Positions 27,560 to 39,340 of a stretch of DNA of 64,000 bases are shown piece after piece. The first letter of the stretch is position 1. Each line of letters begins with the position of its first letter. The translations under genes were made by a program, and so were the position numbers. The notes beneath the pieces were generated by a model. It worked only from the letters and a program-made list of their open reading frames with translations, did no database searches and was not told the DNA's origin. This DNA is from Elysia crispata (Eukaryota > Mollusca > Gastropoda > Plakobranchidae): the NCBI GenBank assembly GCA_033675545.1, contig JAWDGP010002658.1:1-64000 (forward strand), given 5' to 3'.

Positions 27560-27724
27560 TCAGATCCCCTGTATTTCTCGGACACTGCGCCTCTTTCTCA
27601 TCTCAAGTGTAATGTTTGGTTACAAGGGATCCAACACTATCATCTTTTTTCTCACTCAAGAGTCGAACTCGATACCTCATTGTCGATCCGGCGCTATGCC
27701 GACTGAGCTACACAAATACGCTTG
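27560..27724 (-). mobile_element. tRNA-derived SINE, second type
   Basis: In minus sense the head reads TGTAGCTCAGTCGGCATAGC (A box) then GAGTTCGACTC (B box), followed by a ~100-base body. The head differs from the SINE at 18.2 kb, so two SINE families are present. The tail end is uncertain. Confidence 0.6.
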
Positions 27725-28049
27725 TATTATCAGGATAACCATTTGATGGACCAATTAAAAAGAAATAGCGATCGAAAAGAAGAAAAATAATAAAAGCCAA
27801 AATAGAGTGAAAGATTTATAACAGCAGTACTCTGCATGCAAGGATCACATAATAAAAAGAAATACTGGGTGAGCTTCACAAATTAACATTTCCATGAGAA
27901 TAAGCTTTGTTACCGAGAGAGACTAAGTACAAAATTACTGTCGTTTCCACATCGCTCTTGAGGATAAGTTTTTTTTTCTTTCTCCAGCCCTCACGCCGTC
28001 CTCCTCTATTCGCCCTCTTCGTCTCGCTCTCTCTCCCTCCCCTCTCCTT

Positions 28050-28058
28050 CTCTCTCTG

Positions 28059-28108
<50 letters not shown>

Positions 28109-28110
28109 CT
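28050..28110. repeat. (CT)n tract before the PDZ gene
   Basis: About 45 bases of CT within a 150-base pyrimidine-rich stretch, ending 150 bases before the first PDZ coding exon. Confidence 0.95.
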
Positions 28111-28269
28111 CTCTCAGCTTCTCATCTCCTACCCTTCTTTTCCCTTCTCTCTCAATGACATAATTATTTCCTTTCTACTTTTTTTCTGCCTCCTCAATAA
28201 CAGATTTAATATTTATGTACAAAGCGTATCACCACTGACCTCTCTTCTCAACAGATAGCCCTAATCAAA

Positions 28270-28389
28270 ATGGCGGCACAGTCAGGACATGCGGATTGCG
28301 TGGTACTCAGACGCCAAAACACTTCACAGAACTGGGGCTTCCGGATGCAGGGTGGTCGAGAGTATGGTCTCCCGTTATTCATCGTCGCA
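28270..28389 (+). CDS. PDZ protein coding exon 1
   Basis: 40 codons from ATG to ...LPLFIVA with donor GTAAGT, phase 0. An acceptor-like CTTCTCAACAG ends at 28254, so the exon probably begins at 28255 with 15 bases of 5' UTR and a separate upstream leader exon. Confidence 0.88.
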
Positions 28390-31300
28390 GTAAGTTCTAC
28401 AGATTTGGCCCTAGTTTTGTAACTGTTAGTGTTACCTGTCGTCCATAGGAATTGTGAAACAGTTAGGATTTATTAGTTCTGTTAAATCGGAGGCCAAAAT
28501 TATTCTGTACTTTAAAGACTCTGAATTTTTAAACCCCTCCCACAAAAAAAAACAAAAAACAAAAAAACAAAAAACAAACAAACAAAAAACACAAAAACAA
28601 ACAAATCCAAAGCAAAACAAAACAAAACAAAACAAAGCAAACAAAAAAGAAACAAAACAAAAAAAGACAAAAAAAACAAAAAAACAAAACAAAAACAATA
28701 ACAAACAAATAAAAAATACAAACAAAAACAAAACAAAACAGTGAAATTTACCAGTATTCACTTAAAGCCTTTTTTTTTTTTTTTAACAAATTTCCCTGCC
28801 AATCATGTAGAGATCTTAACGTAGGCGATAAAAGATCGTGATGTCATTTTTCATTATCTACTCGGCACACTTAGTTACCGGTTCCAAACATTATTAATTC
28901 TTTTATGATCTCCAAGCAGTGAACAGCAAGCTCTCAAGATTATCAAAAAGCATTATGGACTGCAGAGAACTGTGCTGTTATTGAACGTTATGTGCTATAG
29001 GTTAAGTTATTACACGTAGTGTAATATTAATTTTGTTACGGGTCTGCCCGATTATTCTCAGATTGTTTAGACTTGAGTTTCATAAAATCCTGTCATACTT
29101 TTTTGATGGTTTGCGTGCATGACTGCTGAAACAACAGAACTTTATAAAGACCCGACGTGAATGGTTAACTTGAGATACTAAGAAATATTGAACCTATGCA
29201 ACTATTTCATGAATCTATGGCAGCTGTTTTGGTAACCATTAACGATAAAAATTTCAGCTGACTGAGATGATTCTATGTAAAGATTCTATATGCTAACATG
29301 TAAAGCGTGTTGACTGCGTGGATGATGCCATGCAAAGATTTTTTTAAACATCTGGCCTTCAGTTCCATGGTGAAGTCGACGAACCATTTTACTGAAAAAC
29401 AAAATTCACATTTCTTGCATTTATCTTGCCAGTAATTTGGAGTATTAAAAACTAAAAAAAAAAAAAATGAAATACAGCAGTGCGATTGTTATACCGTATT
29501 GATCTCGTGTACGAGAGCTAGATCTCCACGACCCAGCAGTGCGATTGCTATACCGTATTGATTTCGTGTACGAGAGCTAGATCCACGACCCAGCAGTGCG
29601 ATTGCTATACCGTATTGATCTCGTGTACGAGAGCTAGATCCACGACCCAGCAGTGCGATTGCTATACCGTATTGATCTCGTGTACGAGAGCTAGATCTCC
29701 ACGACCCAGCAGTGCGATTGCTATACCGTATTGATCTCGTGTACGAGAGCTAGATCTCCACGACACCCAGCGCACCTCCAACCTTCAAGAGCCACAGAGA
29801 GAAATCCTCTGAATCCTCTGAATCTTTCTAGCGGATGAATCCCAATACAGGGGCAACACCAGCCATAAAGTGCTCTTTCGTACTTTCTCTGTATTTTTTT
29901 ATTTGTATACATACACGATGTAATTGTAAACATGCTCGCTGGCGTTTAGCGGGCAGCTTTAGATGGTGAGGGAGCGAGGAAAGAAGGTCTACAGTAATGT
30001 GGTATGGAAGGTACATAGGCCTATATCTATCCTTACTGAAAAACACAGGCTCGTAATGTGGGGAAGCCAATGTTAGCACTGTGCAGAGGAAAAGAATTCT
30101 TTATGTTCTGAAATATACGTTTTTCTGAGTACGGTACAATGAATGCGTCACGCAAAGATCTCCGAGAGTCGATTTTTATGGAATCATGTTATGGCAGGGT
30201 CTGCATCTATTTGTGTCTACAGAGAAAAAAAAAACCCAACAAAAAACAATATTTCGTGCTTTACTATAACAAGTTCTTTGCTTCTTCATCTACGCTCTGC
30301 AATTTCATTTCGGCGTACCGTAATTCAATTAATTATCTATCCGACAATAGATCAGAATAAGATCTACTATTTGACATCCAAAATAGCAATAACAATATTT
30401 ATAAATTGTCGTTGTTTTGGATACATTTTTTTTTCAGTAATCACTAACCATATAAGAATAAGCCTTCACCTTCAAAATGTCCCATCTTCTGATTTACCTG
30501 ATAGTTATCGATCCAGGATTGTGAGAAAAAGATAAATTTTGAAATCGCGACTCTTTGTTTAGTTGGGCTGCCAACCTTTCAATATTTACAAAACTACATG
30601 GATATGTAGATCATTATAACTATAAACAATGCATATAACATTGTGTTTTGGTATAATGAAATTGGTAAAGATTTCGAAACATTCAGCATGTTGACAAAAG
30701 ATTAACAAGTTTGATTAATTTTATTCTAAAAAGATTTCAGTGCGACAGTTTGCTTTGTTAGAATTCTAATTGTGGGACAGCTGTACACATAAACTGATAA
30801 GCAGAGAGACACATAGAGCGTTAAACTGTTGTGTAGCGAAACAGCTACCACAATCTTAAATCTTGATGTACCCATATTTATTAAGATAGAGCCAACTCAA
30901 ACGTAGGCACCCTTCAACCATTAGGTCCCACACATTGATCCGACTCTTGGTCTAGTATGAGGTATTGGAACTCTGCACATCTGGCATAGATACTGGATGG
31001 AAAAAGAACTGCGTGCAGGGTGATTACAGTGCGAGCCTCGGCTCAGATACAGGGCCAGAGTCACAGAAGGATTAGACCTACACATGTTTTCTCTGCCTAA
31101 TTGTTTCGCACAGCGAAATGCAATGTAGGTTTCTCCAATCTACCTGTCAAGCACGGTCTCTCCATCCCTTGAAGACAGGCATAGCCTTGATCATGCGAGT
31201 GACTTTGTTAAAAGTGCATCTTCGAACAACGTAACAGACTGGTGCTTCAGCATCTCTCGTGTGTTCCTATACATTCTTCCGATGTTTATTTTATAGATGG

Positions 31301-31982
31301 TTTGATGCAGATTGTCTGCCGTACAGTAAAATCTGGTCGAAGATCTTTTTCTGGCATACCATAAAGTCCTTTTTAGGTGCAGAAGAGCCAGAAAGGTGAG
31401 TAAGTCGTATACTTCACGTGAATGCCACGGGTGGAGTGTGATTCTTGTGACAGCGCTGTAGCTTGAAAAGCTATGAAGCAACATTAATGAGATAGCGACA
31501 AACGGGTATTCATGGTGTGTGTGGAAACTATATGTACATAATAAGTTAGAGACAGACGCATTAAATGAGCTGGTTGAGTTTGTACTAATTTCACGAAAAA
31601 GAGCAAGAAACCCTTGATCCTCTATCAGTCCGATTGATAGGCATTTTCTGGAACCCTTTTTAAAGGCATAATTGGTTTAATAATACCTACAAACAGTGCC
31701 TCATGGCCTTCAAAAGACCAAAGAAGCCAACACTGGACGATTTGGCTAAGAGGAAAACAAATCGAGAACTGGATCTTTTTTGTTGTATAATTAATTCTAA
31801 AAAAATGTTTAATCCTTTAATCAAAACATTGTGTTTCATGCCAGAGCACATCTTCTACATGGTTGGATTAATCAGTTTATTCCTTTTGTATAGGTCTATT
31901 AATAGACCTGCTCTATCGACCGATGGGGATTTAATGCGGCTGATGCCTGTACATTGCATTCTAAAATTGACATCTGCACCTC

Positions 31983-32053
<71 letters not shown>

Positions 32054-35000
32054 TCCAGCTGTACTTATCTTGTTCTAACCACGTTCTAACATACCATTTG
32101 AATGTGCTGCAACAGGTAGACGCATCTCTGTTTGAGTCAGTGCTGCTCCTCTCTGGGCTCTGTGTTATTTATACCTTTGTTCAGGGTTTACCTGAGTGAG
32201 GTAGCGGCGAACACATGGCAGGATATCTGCTCTCATGCCGGCCGCTATATTACATGTCTCATAAGTCTTGAAGAAACCACATTACAGCAGTAGAGCGAGA
32301 ACAGCACGTCTTTTTTTTATTGCCTGCTCGCCAAGAATGTGTGTCTGACTGATCTAGATGTGGGACCGCTCACGTGCTCTATGCTCTGTTGTCCGTGCCA
32401 GTCAACACATCCCAATCTATACTGACGGAAACAGGGCAGATTAACTCGAAGAGAAAGAGGAATGATTTGAATTGTCGCGTTATGGACGAAGACATTGAAG
32501 AATTGTGAAGCAGTATTCAATAGGTTTATGGGTAAGGTCGGTACCGCACTATTACAAGACAGTGACCAAACCAATTTGTAGTTTCGTGGTTGTCGTGTCA
32601 TTTGACAATGTGTGGATGAACCTTTCCACACCAAGATAAAACTGAGGAACCATTTTTACTGATCTTGCGCAATCAAAGTCAAAATCTGCTACTTAAATAA
32701 AAAAATGTGTGACAGAGACCTTGTGTTTGTACCCTTCTTTTAACTTTCAATTCGAGTGGGTCTTTAAGGTTTTATCGTGAAGCAAAGACTTGTTTTTAAT
32801 CAAAGAAATCAATTTTCTTTCTGTCCACTTGCAGTCAACACCTATTATTCAGCAATGTCTGGTGTATAAGGAAAAATACTGAAGGCAATATAGTGTTGCG
32901 AAATACATATTCTTCTTTTAGTTTCTATCTTTCCATTTGCAGAAATCTGTCTGGCAATAAGTTCTGTTTCTTTGTATAAACTATCACGATGGAAATGTCG
33001 TGTCGCTGTGGAGTGGTAATCTTCTTTATTTTCAATGTCCCCACCATACCATGGTCTAAAAAGAGGCAGGCACACAACTTTATAATTACGGGACTAAAAA
33101 AAGAAACAACACAAGTATAGATTTAACATCTGCCTCTTTTTAGACCCTGTTTCACACTATTTACAGACACCACGCGTCCTTTTTGGATCTTTTATAATTA
33201 CCAAGTTGTCCTCCAAGTGTGGTGTTTTTGCTTTTCTATTTGGATTTCCCCCCATACCATATCACACCCCAGCAGTCTACCAGTGGTTAGTAACATCATG
33301 CACTATGGCGTGGATTGATTGTTGATATCATTAGTCCACGACAAGTGGCCTTTACAGAAGCTGTGTCAGGAATCCTTGTCCCTGGCATCACTGTGAGGTG
33401 CTGGGGACACACCGCTATCACGTGATGTTATCAAAGAGAAACTCTTCAGAGGGAAACACCGGAAAGCGGATTCTTTCTCTTATCCCGCACGGGCCGCGCC
33501 CACTTCCAGCGTGGCCTCAGACAGCGGGGACTTAACGAAGTGTTTTTTTGTTGTTTTTCTTTTTGTGTACAAAAAAGATTGAAAGACATTGAATAAGAGG
33601 TAGAAGCAGACAGAGATATAGAGGAAGACAGGTGTGAAAGACAGGTAGAGATATAAAGGTTGAGGTTGAAATAGGATCATGAGATGGATTTGCCACCTTT
33701 TTTGCTACTACATCTAAAACGGTTCGGGATATTATTAGCTCACCAGAGCAGTCATGAAGGGCGAAATCATAGCACCAATTCGAGCAAAACCAGATGCATA
33801 TCCTGTGGCTTGATTTCTGATAATCCAAATTGAAAAAAAGTTATTTATCACTTAGTGAGGGTTATTTTTAAAATACTTTCTATGCATTGGTAGTTTTGTA
33901 TACTTCAGTAATTGAGGATACTCTCTGACCTTAAGCTCTCATGAAACTCTGAAGGGAACACACAAGAGATACTTTAAAAGCCTCAAAACCAGTCCCTTAA
34001 AAAGTACTGATATTTTCATGCAATTTTTCATGTTTGATTCTGTAAGTTACAGAAAATGCTTGGTTTTTTTTTAAATATTATTTTTTTTTAAAATCATGAA
34101 CGCCTTTATCTACAATGGTTAATGTATGACTCATTTGGACAGGGTGCCAGATAAATATAAAATTAAAAAGCCATTTTGCTTTCAATTCACTTTATAAAAA
34201 AAACCCGAAGTGTTTACCTTTGCTGTAACTGAATGCTGGGATGCTATGAACATTGTTAAACAATGTTGAATTACTGATTTCAGCATGCAATACACATTAA
34301 ATTCACGTATTGTTCTTGTATATCTCTTATTGACATCTTCGAAATATTAATATAAAATAGTGCCGCATATCTGTAACATACGCGTTATGCTTATTGATAT
34401 GTAGTGTCACATGTCTGTAACATACGCGTTATGCTTATTGACATGTAGTGTCACATGTCTGTAACATACACGTTATGCTTATTGACATGTAGTGTCACAT
34501 GTCTGTAACATACACGTTATGCTTATTGACATGTAGTGTCACATGTCTGTTACCAGCACCAAGCCTTTATTTACTTACTGTTATCGCTACGTTATTTCTG
34601 TTACATGTAGTGTCACATGTCTGTAACATACACGTTATGCTTATTGACATGTAGTGTCACATGTCTGTAACATACACGTTATGCTTATTGACATGTAGTG
34701 TCACATGTCTGTTACCAGCACCAAGCCTTTATTTACTTACTGTTATCGCCACGTTATTTCTGTTACATGTTGTGTCAAATGTCTCTTATCGGCACACAAT
34801 GTATAACGATACATAGTGCTGACTATCTGTTACAGGCAAATAATGAACACCGGTACGTTGTGCTGAATCTGTGTATTCGGCACGATGTGTGTATTGACAT
34901 AAAGAGTTTAGTGTCTGTGATCGGCACAAAATGTAAACTGACACGAAGAGTTGGCTGCCTGGCACCACTATTCTATGAATACTATCACTTTTTGTTTAGC

Positions 35001-36443
35001 CATATATATGTTTTTGTTTGGATTTCAAAATTTTTTTGTTTAGATCTGTCAACATCTCTTTACATATTCTTGAATGTGACTCATATAAATATTTTCTCTG
35101 GTCCAAAGCAGTTAAACCATGTAAGTATATCATTAAAAGTAATATTCAGCTTTGAATGCTTCAGAAATGCAAGACAATGAGCAAGCACACGACAAATAGA
35201 AGGAAATGGTGAAGATATAATAAAATTGTTCGAATTTCTGAATGAGTTCTGTTGGGTTCGGCCAAGATCCAACTCCACGCCTGCTCTGCACAGAGAACTT
35301 TATCTTTCATTTTCTACTGTCTTCCTACAGTGCATAACGTTACAAATTCAACAGAATTAGAAGATAGCTATAATCGTCACGGCCGGCTGTGTAGGTCTAA
35401 ATGGGAGCAAAACGAACAAAAGCCTCTGATATACTCTATTTTTATGAGAGAGTTCTTGATTACCTCCCTTGCCAACAAACTCTAAGGAAACTATTAGACT
35501 GAGATGAGACATGAAAGTTTTAAGCACCTGAACATCTTTTTTTTCACTAATCACATGCTTAGATTTACAGGTATCCCAGGTTACATGAAACTTTCTGTCT
35601 CTATGGAGTCAAGATCAAACATGCATCTAAAGACCAATGTGCTAGAGAGCTAATCACGATTGGTTGATCAATCCAATCTTCTCCCTCTGTTTCCTGTTTT
35701 TTTCCCCCTCAGGTAGCACCGAAGGGTATCGCGGGGAGAGCGGGTTTGTTGAATGGAGACGAAATCGTACAGATCTGTAACACAAATGTCCAGGGCTGGA
35801 CGCACCAAGACGCCAAAAGTGAGATGATGAGAGCCGGAAATGACGTAGACCTTTACGTCATCAGGTACAAACTGCGCTATTAGAATGATATTTTTCGTCC
35901 CCATCAAAGGTTTTCAGGCGCATTTAGAGAAACAAACCAAATTAAAAATCAAAGGGTTTTCTATTTCAACACCTGTGAACTACCATGCCACGGTTACTGA
36001 AGCGCTGTCCACTGGAAACCAGGCGCGATAACTCTATCTTGACCACCTAGGCGGGCACTGTACGGTCCTAGGGAAAAACAACAAACAAACAAACCAAAAA
36101 CAACCGTGGGAAGTCACAGGGTAACACATCACCACTGGAACTGTACCACGTTATATGATTAATGTCATACTGTTAGAACAATATCATGTTGAGTAAGAAT
36201 CTCGAGAATTGTGAGAGCGGAAGTTTTCCTCCAAATTCTGAGCTCCTTAATGACTTATCAGAGATAGGATATGTCTGTGAAATCTGGTGTGAAGTGACAG
36301 CTTCCAGCAGTAACTGCGATGCTGTTCTTTTATTCTAACAATAACAAGCAGAGCTCGCAAGAGTATCCCATTGTGACCATTAGGTCAAAGGTGGGGCTAG
36401 AAAAGAGTCGCGTCTAGACTGTCAAAATAACCAATGTCTATGG

Positions 36444-36519
<76 letters not shown>

Positions 36520-37693
36520 TAATAATTCTGAAATGGTTCTAAATGTCTTTTATCCATCCTAGTTAAAGCAATAAATATTGAAACCAAATGAATGTTGCTG
36601 TTACTAGAAATTCCCCTTCACAGTGATCCTCTGTAGTGGGTTGGCGCTGACATATACAGAGCGGCAAAGGTGATCTCTGATAATTTCCTAGCATATCAAA
36701 CATATTTGAATTTGTGAACTTAACAAGTTGCATGGAATCTCTCTTCAGGGGCTCTGTGAACGTGTCCGACCCAGCTGTGAAAGCGGCGTGTGGCGTGGGC
36801 AAGGGACAGAAGCGGGTGGAGCTTGACGAGGGAAGCATCAACCCGAACATGAACGACGGCAACATGTTCAGGAACGTCACACCCAAGACCTACAAGATCC
36901 TGGAGGCGCAGCTCGCCCAGTCCGAGCCTGAAGAGCAGGCTCCACCTGCCGCCCAGCCACAGCCTGCCCAGAGCATGCAGCCGGTCCACGCCCAGCCAGG
37001 TGAAGAGGTTTTCCTTAACGTCTCGACTTTAGCACAAATCTATCTTAGTTTGGCCTGTGCGACTGCCCTGACTGAAACTAAAACCATAGGACGATCAGCT
37101 TCTTTGATATCTTAAAGATTGGTTCAGAGTTTAGGGGCGGGGTGGTAGTAAGGGTGAGCCTCCACTCAAGTTGAGGAGTTTGAAGTCTCACCTGCATACA
37201 TGTTCCCTGCCTGGTGAAGGCAAAATCGTTTAAAGCTGTTCTTTTTTATATTATATAAGCTACATAAACATAAAACTACCATATTAACTATAACATGACT
37301 TCTTTGAAGGATTTTTCTTTTTACCAAACCAAGAAAATTTGTTGCATTTGCTGTTTTTCATAGTTGTACAATGTTTGTTTTAAACACTATGTACTCATGC
37401 TGTTGTGAAAAGAAATTTTTTAAAAGATTTCCCATCATTACATTAGTGAAATGAAAGAAAAATGTATTTGATTATCTTTGTTGATGTACCGAATTGTTAA
37501 AAGAGCAGGCCACTAAAGAGCCCAGCTTTGCAATCCTGTAGACATATTGTAAGAAGTAACTGTTTTCCACTTTCCTTCAGCTCCAGCCCAGGGCAAGCCG
37601 TCATCCATCTTTGATCGCAAGAAGACAGATAGATCTGACTACTTGAAAGCCCAAGGGCAGACAATCCAGAAAGCTTACGGGCAACAGTATTAG
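28270..37693 (+). CDS. PDZ protein of the Zasp/PDLIM type, 211 aa, four coding exons
   Basis: Coding exons 28270-28389, 35713-35864, 36749-36999, 37581-37693, total 636 bases, all GT-AG with matching phases (0, 2, 1). The protein begins MAAQSGHADCVVLRRQNTSQ and holds one N-terminal PDZ domain (residues about 8-91) with the peptide-binding loop NWGFRMQGG and core AGLLNGDEIVQICNTNVQGW. Residues 92-174 include NMFRNVTPKTYKILEAQLAQ and an Ala/Pro/Gln-rich stretch; the tail is SIFDRKKTDRSDYLKAQGQT followed by IQKAYGQQY. The PDZ and the tail resemble Zasp/PDLIM (Enigma) proteins, which bind alpha-actinin at muscle Z-discs. No LIM domain is encoded within the window, so this is a short form or a short paralogue. 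The start has a good context (AAAATGG) just after an acceptor. Convergent with GART. Confidence 0.88.
28540..28742. repeat. A/C-rich low-complexity tract
   Basis: CAAAA/CAAAC-type units for 200 bases just inside PDZ intron 1. Confidence 0.95.
29475..29766. repeat. 57-59-bp tandem repeat, 5 copies
   Basis: Each copy contains CAGCAGTGCGATTGCTATAC and the inverted repeat TCTCGTGTACGAGA. Copies differ by a two-base CT insertion after TAGAT, giving 57 or 59 bases. Confidence 0.94.
31979..32050. repeat. CT-rich microsatellite
   Basis: (CT)n with TCTG units, 70 bases, within PDZ intron 1. Confidence 0.95.
34370..34780. repeat. 44-bp tandem repeat inside a 162-bp higher-order unit
   Basis: CGTTATGCTTATTGACATGT recurs every 44 bases. 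After four copies comes a 70-base insert (TGTTACCAGCACCAAGCCTT...), then two more 44-mers, then the same insert again 162 bases from the first (34548 and 34710). Each 44-mer carries the inverted repeat GACATGT-AGTGTC-ACATGTC. Confidence 0.9.
35713..35864 (+). CDS. PDZ protein coding exon 2 (rest of PDZ)
   Basis: Acceptor TTCCCCCTCAG, then VAPKGIAGRAGLLNGDEIVQ to ...DVDLYVIR. The donor GTACAA is weak. Reading through it gives six more residues (completing the split Arg codon, then YKLRY) and TAG at 35881-35883, a possible PDZ-only isoform. Confidence 0.88.
36449..36517. repeat. (AAT)n microsatellite in PDZ intron 2
   Basis: About 69 bases of perfect ATA/AAT triplets, 230 bases before coding exon 3. 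Confidence 0.97.
36749..36999 (+). CDS. PDZ protein coding exon 3
   Basis: Phase 2 in, phase 1 out; acceptor TCTCTTCAG, donor GTGAAG. GC-rich compared with its surroundings, as expected of coding sequence here. Encodes the linker after PDZ with NPNMNDGNMFRNVTPKTYKI, the likely counterpart of the conserved internal segment of Zasp proteins, and a Pro/Ala/Gln-rich end. Confidence 0.85.
37581..37693 (+). CDS. PDZ protein last coding exon
   Basis: Acceptor TTTCCTTCAG; encodes APAQGKPSSIFDRKKTDRSD and YLKAQGQTIQKAYGQQY, then TAG (37691-37693). The basic DRKKTDRSDY segment is typical of Zasp/PDLIM linkers. Confidence 0.85.
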
Positions 37694-39334
37694 TGAGCAT
37701 TATTGCGGGAATGAATCGTGCCTTAGCAATGTGGATAAAAAATCAGCCTGTGTCTACTAGATGAAGCTAAGCTAGCATTTTTGAAAAAATATGACCAATG
37801 TTTTTAAATCTATATGTCAAAGGTTTTTAGAATTTGTTTGGAACTTGGTCTTTTATTCTTTTATATTTTCTCATTTGCAATCTTCTGGAATCTAGCTACA
37901 GTATCAATAACATAAGTTGTTGGCCAACATAAAACATAAAAGCTGGAAGCTCTTAAACAAAATTTTTAAAAATGTGCCGTACTTGTAGTGTGTATGCATA
38001 CTGTAACTACTGCTTCATAAAATTTACAATATCAAATTCTGCTGGTTGCAGTGGAAAACATTTAGATGGTAAAGAAAAAAATTCTTCGAGACAAACTTAC
38101 AACAATAGGCTTCACAACTTTTAACAAAGATATCAGAATACGTTTTGCTGTGTTGAGAGTTTTGTTTAAGAGCCAATACTTAGAACAACCAAGACATATA
38201 CATACAGATATTTATTTTTAAGAGCCAGTGTCTTAGAGTTGAAATCTGTCTCAAGTTCTTGCCTTTTGTGTTAGGATTTGTATTGATTTATTTCAGTTTA
38301 ATGTTTTTAATTTCCTCTGTTCGACTTAATGTATTTTTTTTTTACCTGCGCGAACTACAGTGCTCCTTGTTTATTTAAGCCATTTTCTAAAATTTTCAGA
38401 AAATTCTATCACTAAGACTTAGTAACAATAACATAAAATTATATGCGTATGCAAATTTTTATGATCATCCCGTCATCCTCTTCATGATCACACAATGATC
38501 ATTGTAAACAATCATATGAAGTCTCAATATCAGTTGTATGAGTGAGTGTTTTCCTTTTTCCCCTTTCAAAAGTGTGTTTATATTTCTAGAAACATGATGC
38601 CTTACAAACCTTTGTTATTCAGACTTAATGTCATAAATTTCAGTTTTCCACAATCTTGCAAAAAAAGTGAACAATGTATTTTCTCTGCAGAATTTCATCT
38701 TTCTCTACGAGCCTGCAATGTGACATGTCATGCTTCTTGAAAAGTTCTAGTTTGCAAGCAAACATAGACCTGGTGCGCTTTATATATCAAACCCATTATA
38801 ATATCAAATCGCAGGAGCTTTTGCCCTGAACTGAAAACTTTACAACTTGGAAATGAATGGATCAAGGCCAGATGATAATATCAATCTGTTAAACCATGAT
38901 TGATTAAAAAAAAAAAGAAATGAAATTTGTTACATTTATCAGTCCAAATTTTTTTCCCCTTTTCTATCACTGAGTTTACTGGTTTCAAATTGAGGTAATA
39001 TTAGCAAAACTTTGTCTTATTGCCTGCTGCATCTTCTTCTTCATAATCATCTGCTTTGTTTTTGAAAGATAATTTCAATTATCAGGTATTAAAATGAAAA
39101 AAAATTAGTCTCTGGATATTCTATTTATCCAAATCTGTGATGTAAATTAAAGTAAATAACCTTAATATATATAAATACCTATCGCTATTGCTTCTGTTGT
39201 GATTTATTGACAAAATAATCTCCACTTTTTTATATTTCTTGTTTGTTATTGAGTGAATGTTTGTGCAAAAATCAAACTAGTATAGATGGTATAGATATAT
39301 ACATTTGTTTGGCTGAGAAAAAAAACCCCTAACA

Positions 39335-39340
39335 AATAAA
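39335..39340 (+). other. Candidate polyadenylation signal of the PDZ gene
   Basis: First exact AATAAA on the plus strand after the stop, about 1.64 kb downstream. ATTAAA variants occur earlier (for example 38903-38908), so the real 3' end may be nearer. Confidence 0.3.

Larger units (their letters stand above)
28390..35712 (+). other. PDZ gene intron 1 (7.3 kb)
   Basis: Contains an A/C-rich low-complexity tract, a 57-59-bp tandem repeat, a CT tract and a 44-bp tandem repeat, all listed separately. Between 29.77 and 34.37 kb no exon or known transposon was recognised; a locally GC-rich stretch near 33.37-33.53 kb is the only compositional outlier. Confidence 0.6.

Noticed and set aside
27654-27724. 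Functional tRNA gene (minus)
   Set aside because: A and B boxes are present but the acceptor and anticodon stems do not pair, and a SINE body follows.
28454-28761. Lys/Gln-rich and Phe/Cys-rich ORFs
   Set aside because: Translations of the A/C-rich low-complexity tract.
31191-31484. 97-codon minus-strand ORF
   Set aside because: No recognisable motif and no supporting context; a length possible by chance.
33370-33530. Promoter or CpG island in PDZ intron 1
   Set aside because: Slightly GC-rich only; no exon, start or repeated motif supports it.
34698-35180. 160-codon plus-strand ORF
   Set aside because: It starts within the 44-bp tandem repeat and shows no known domain; it lies in an intron of the PDZ gene.
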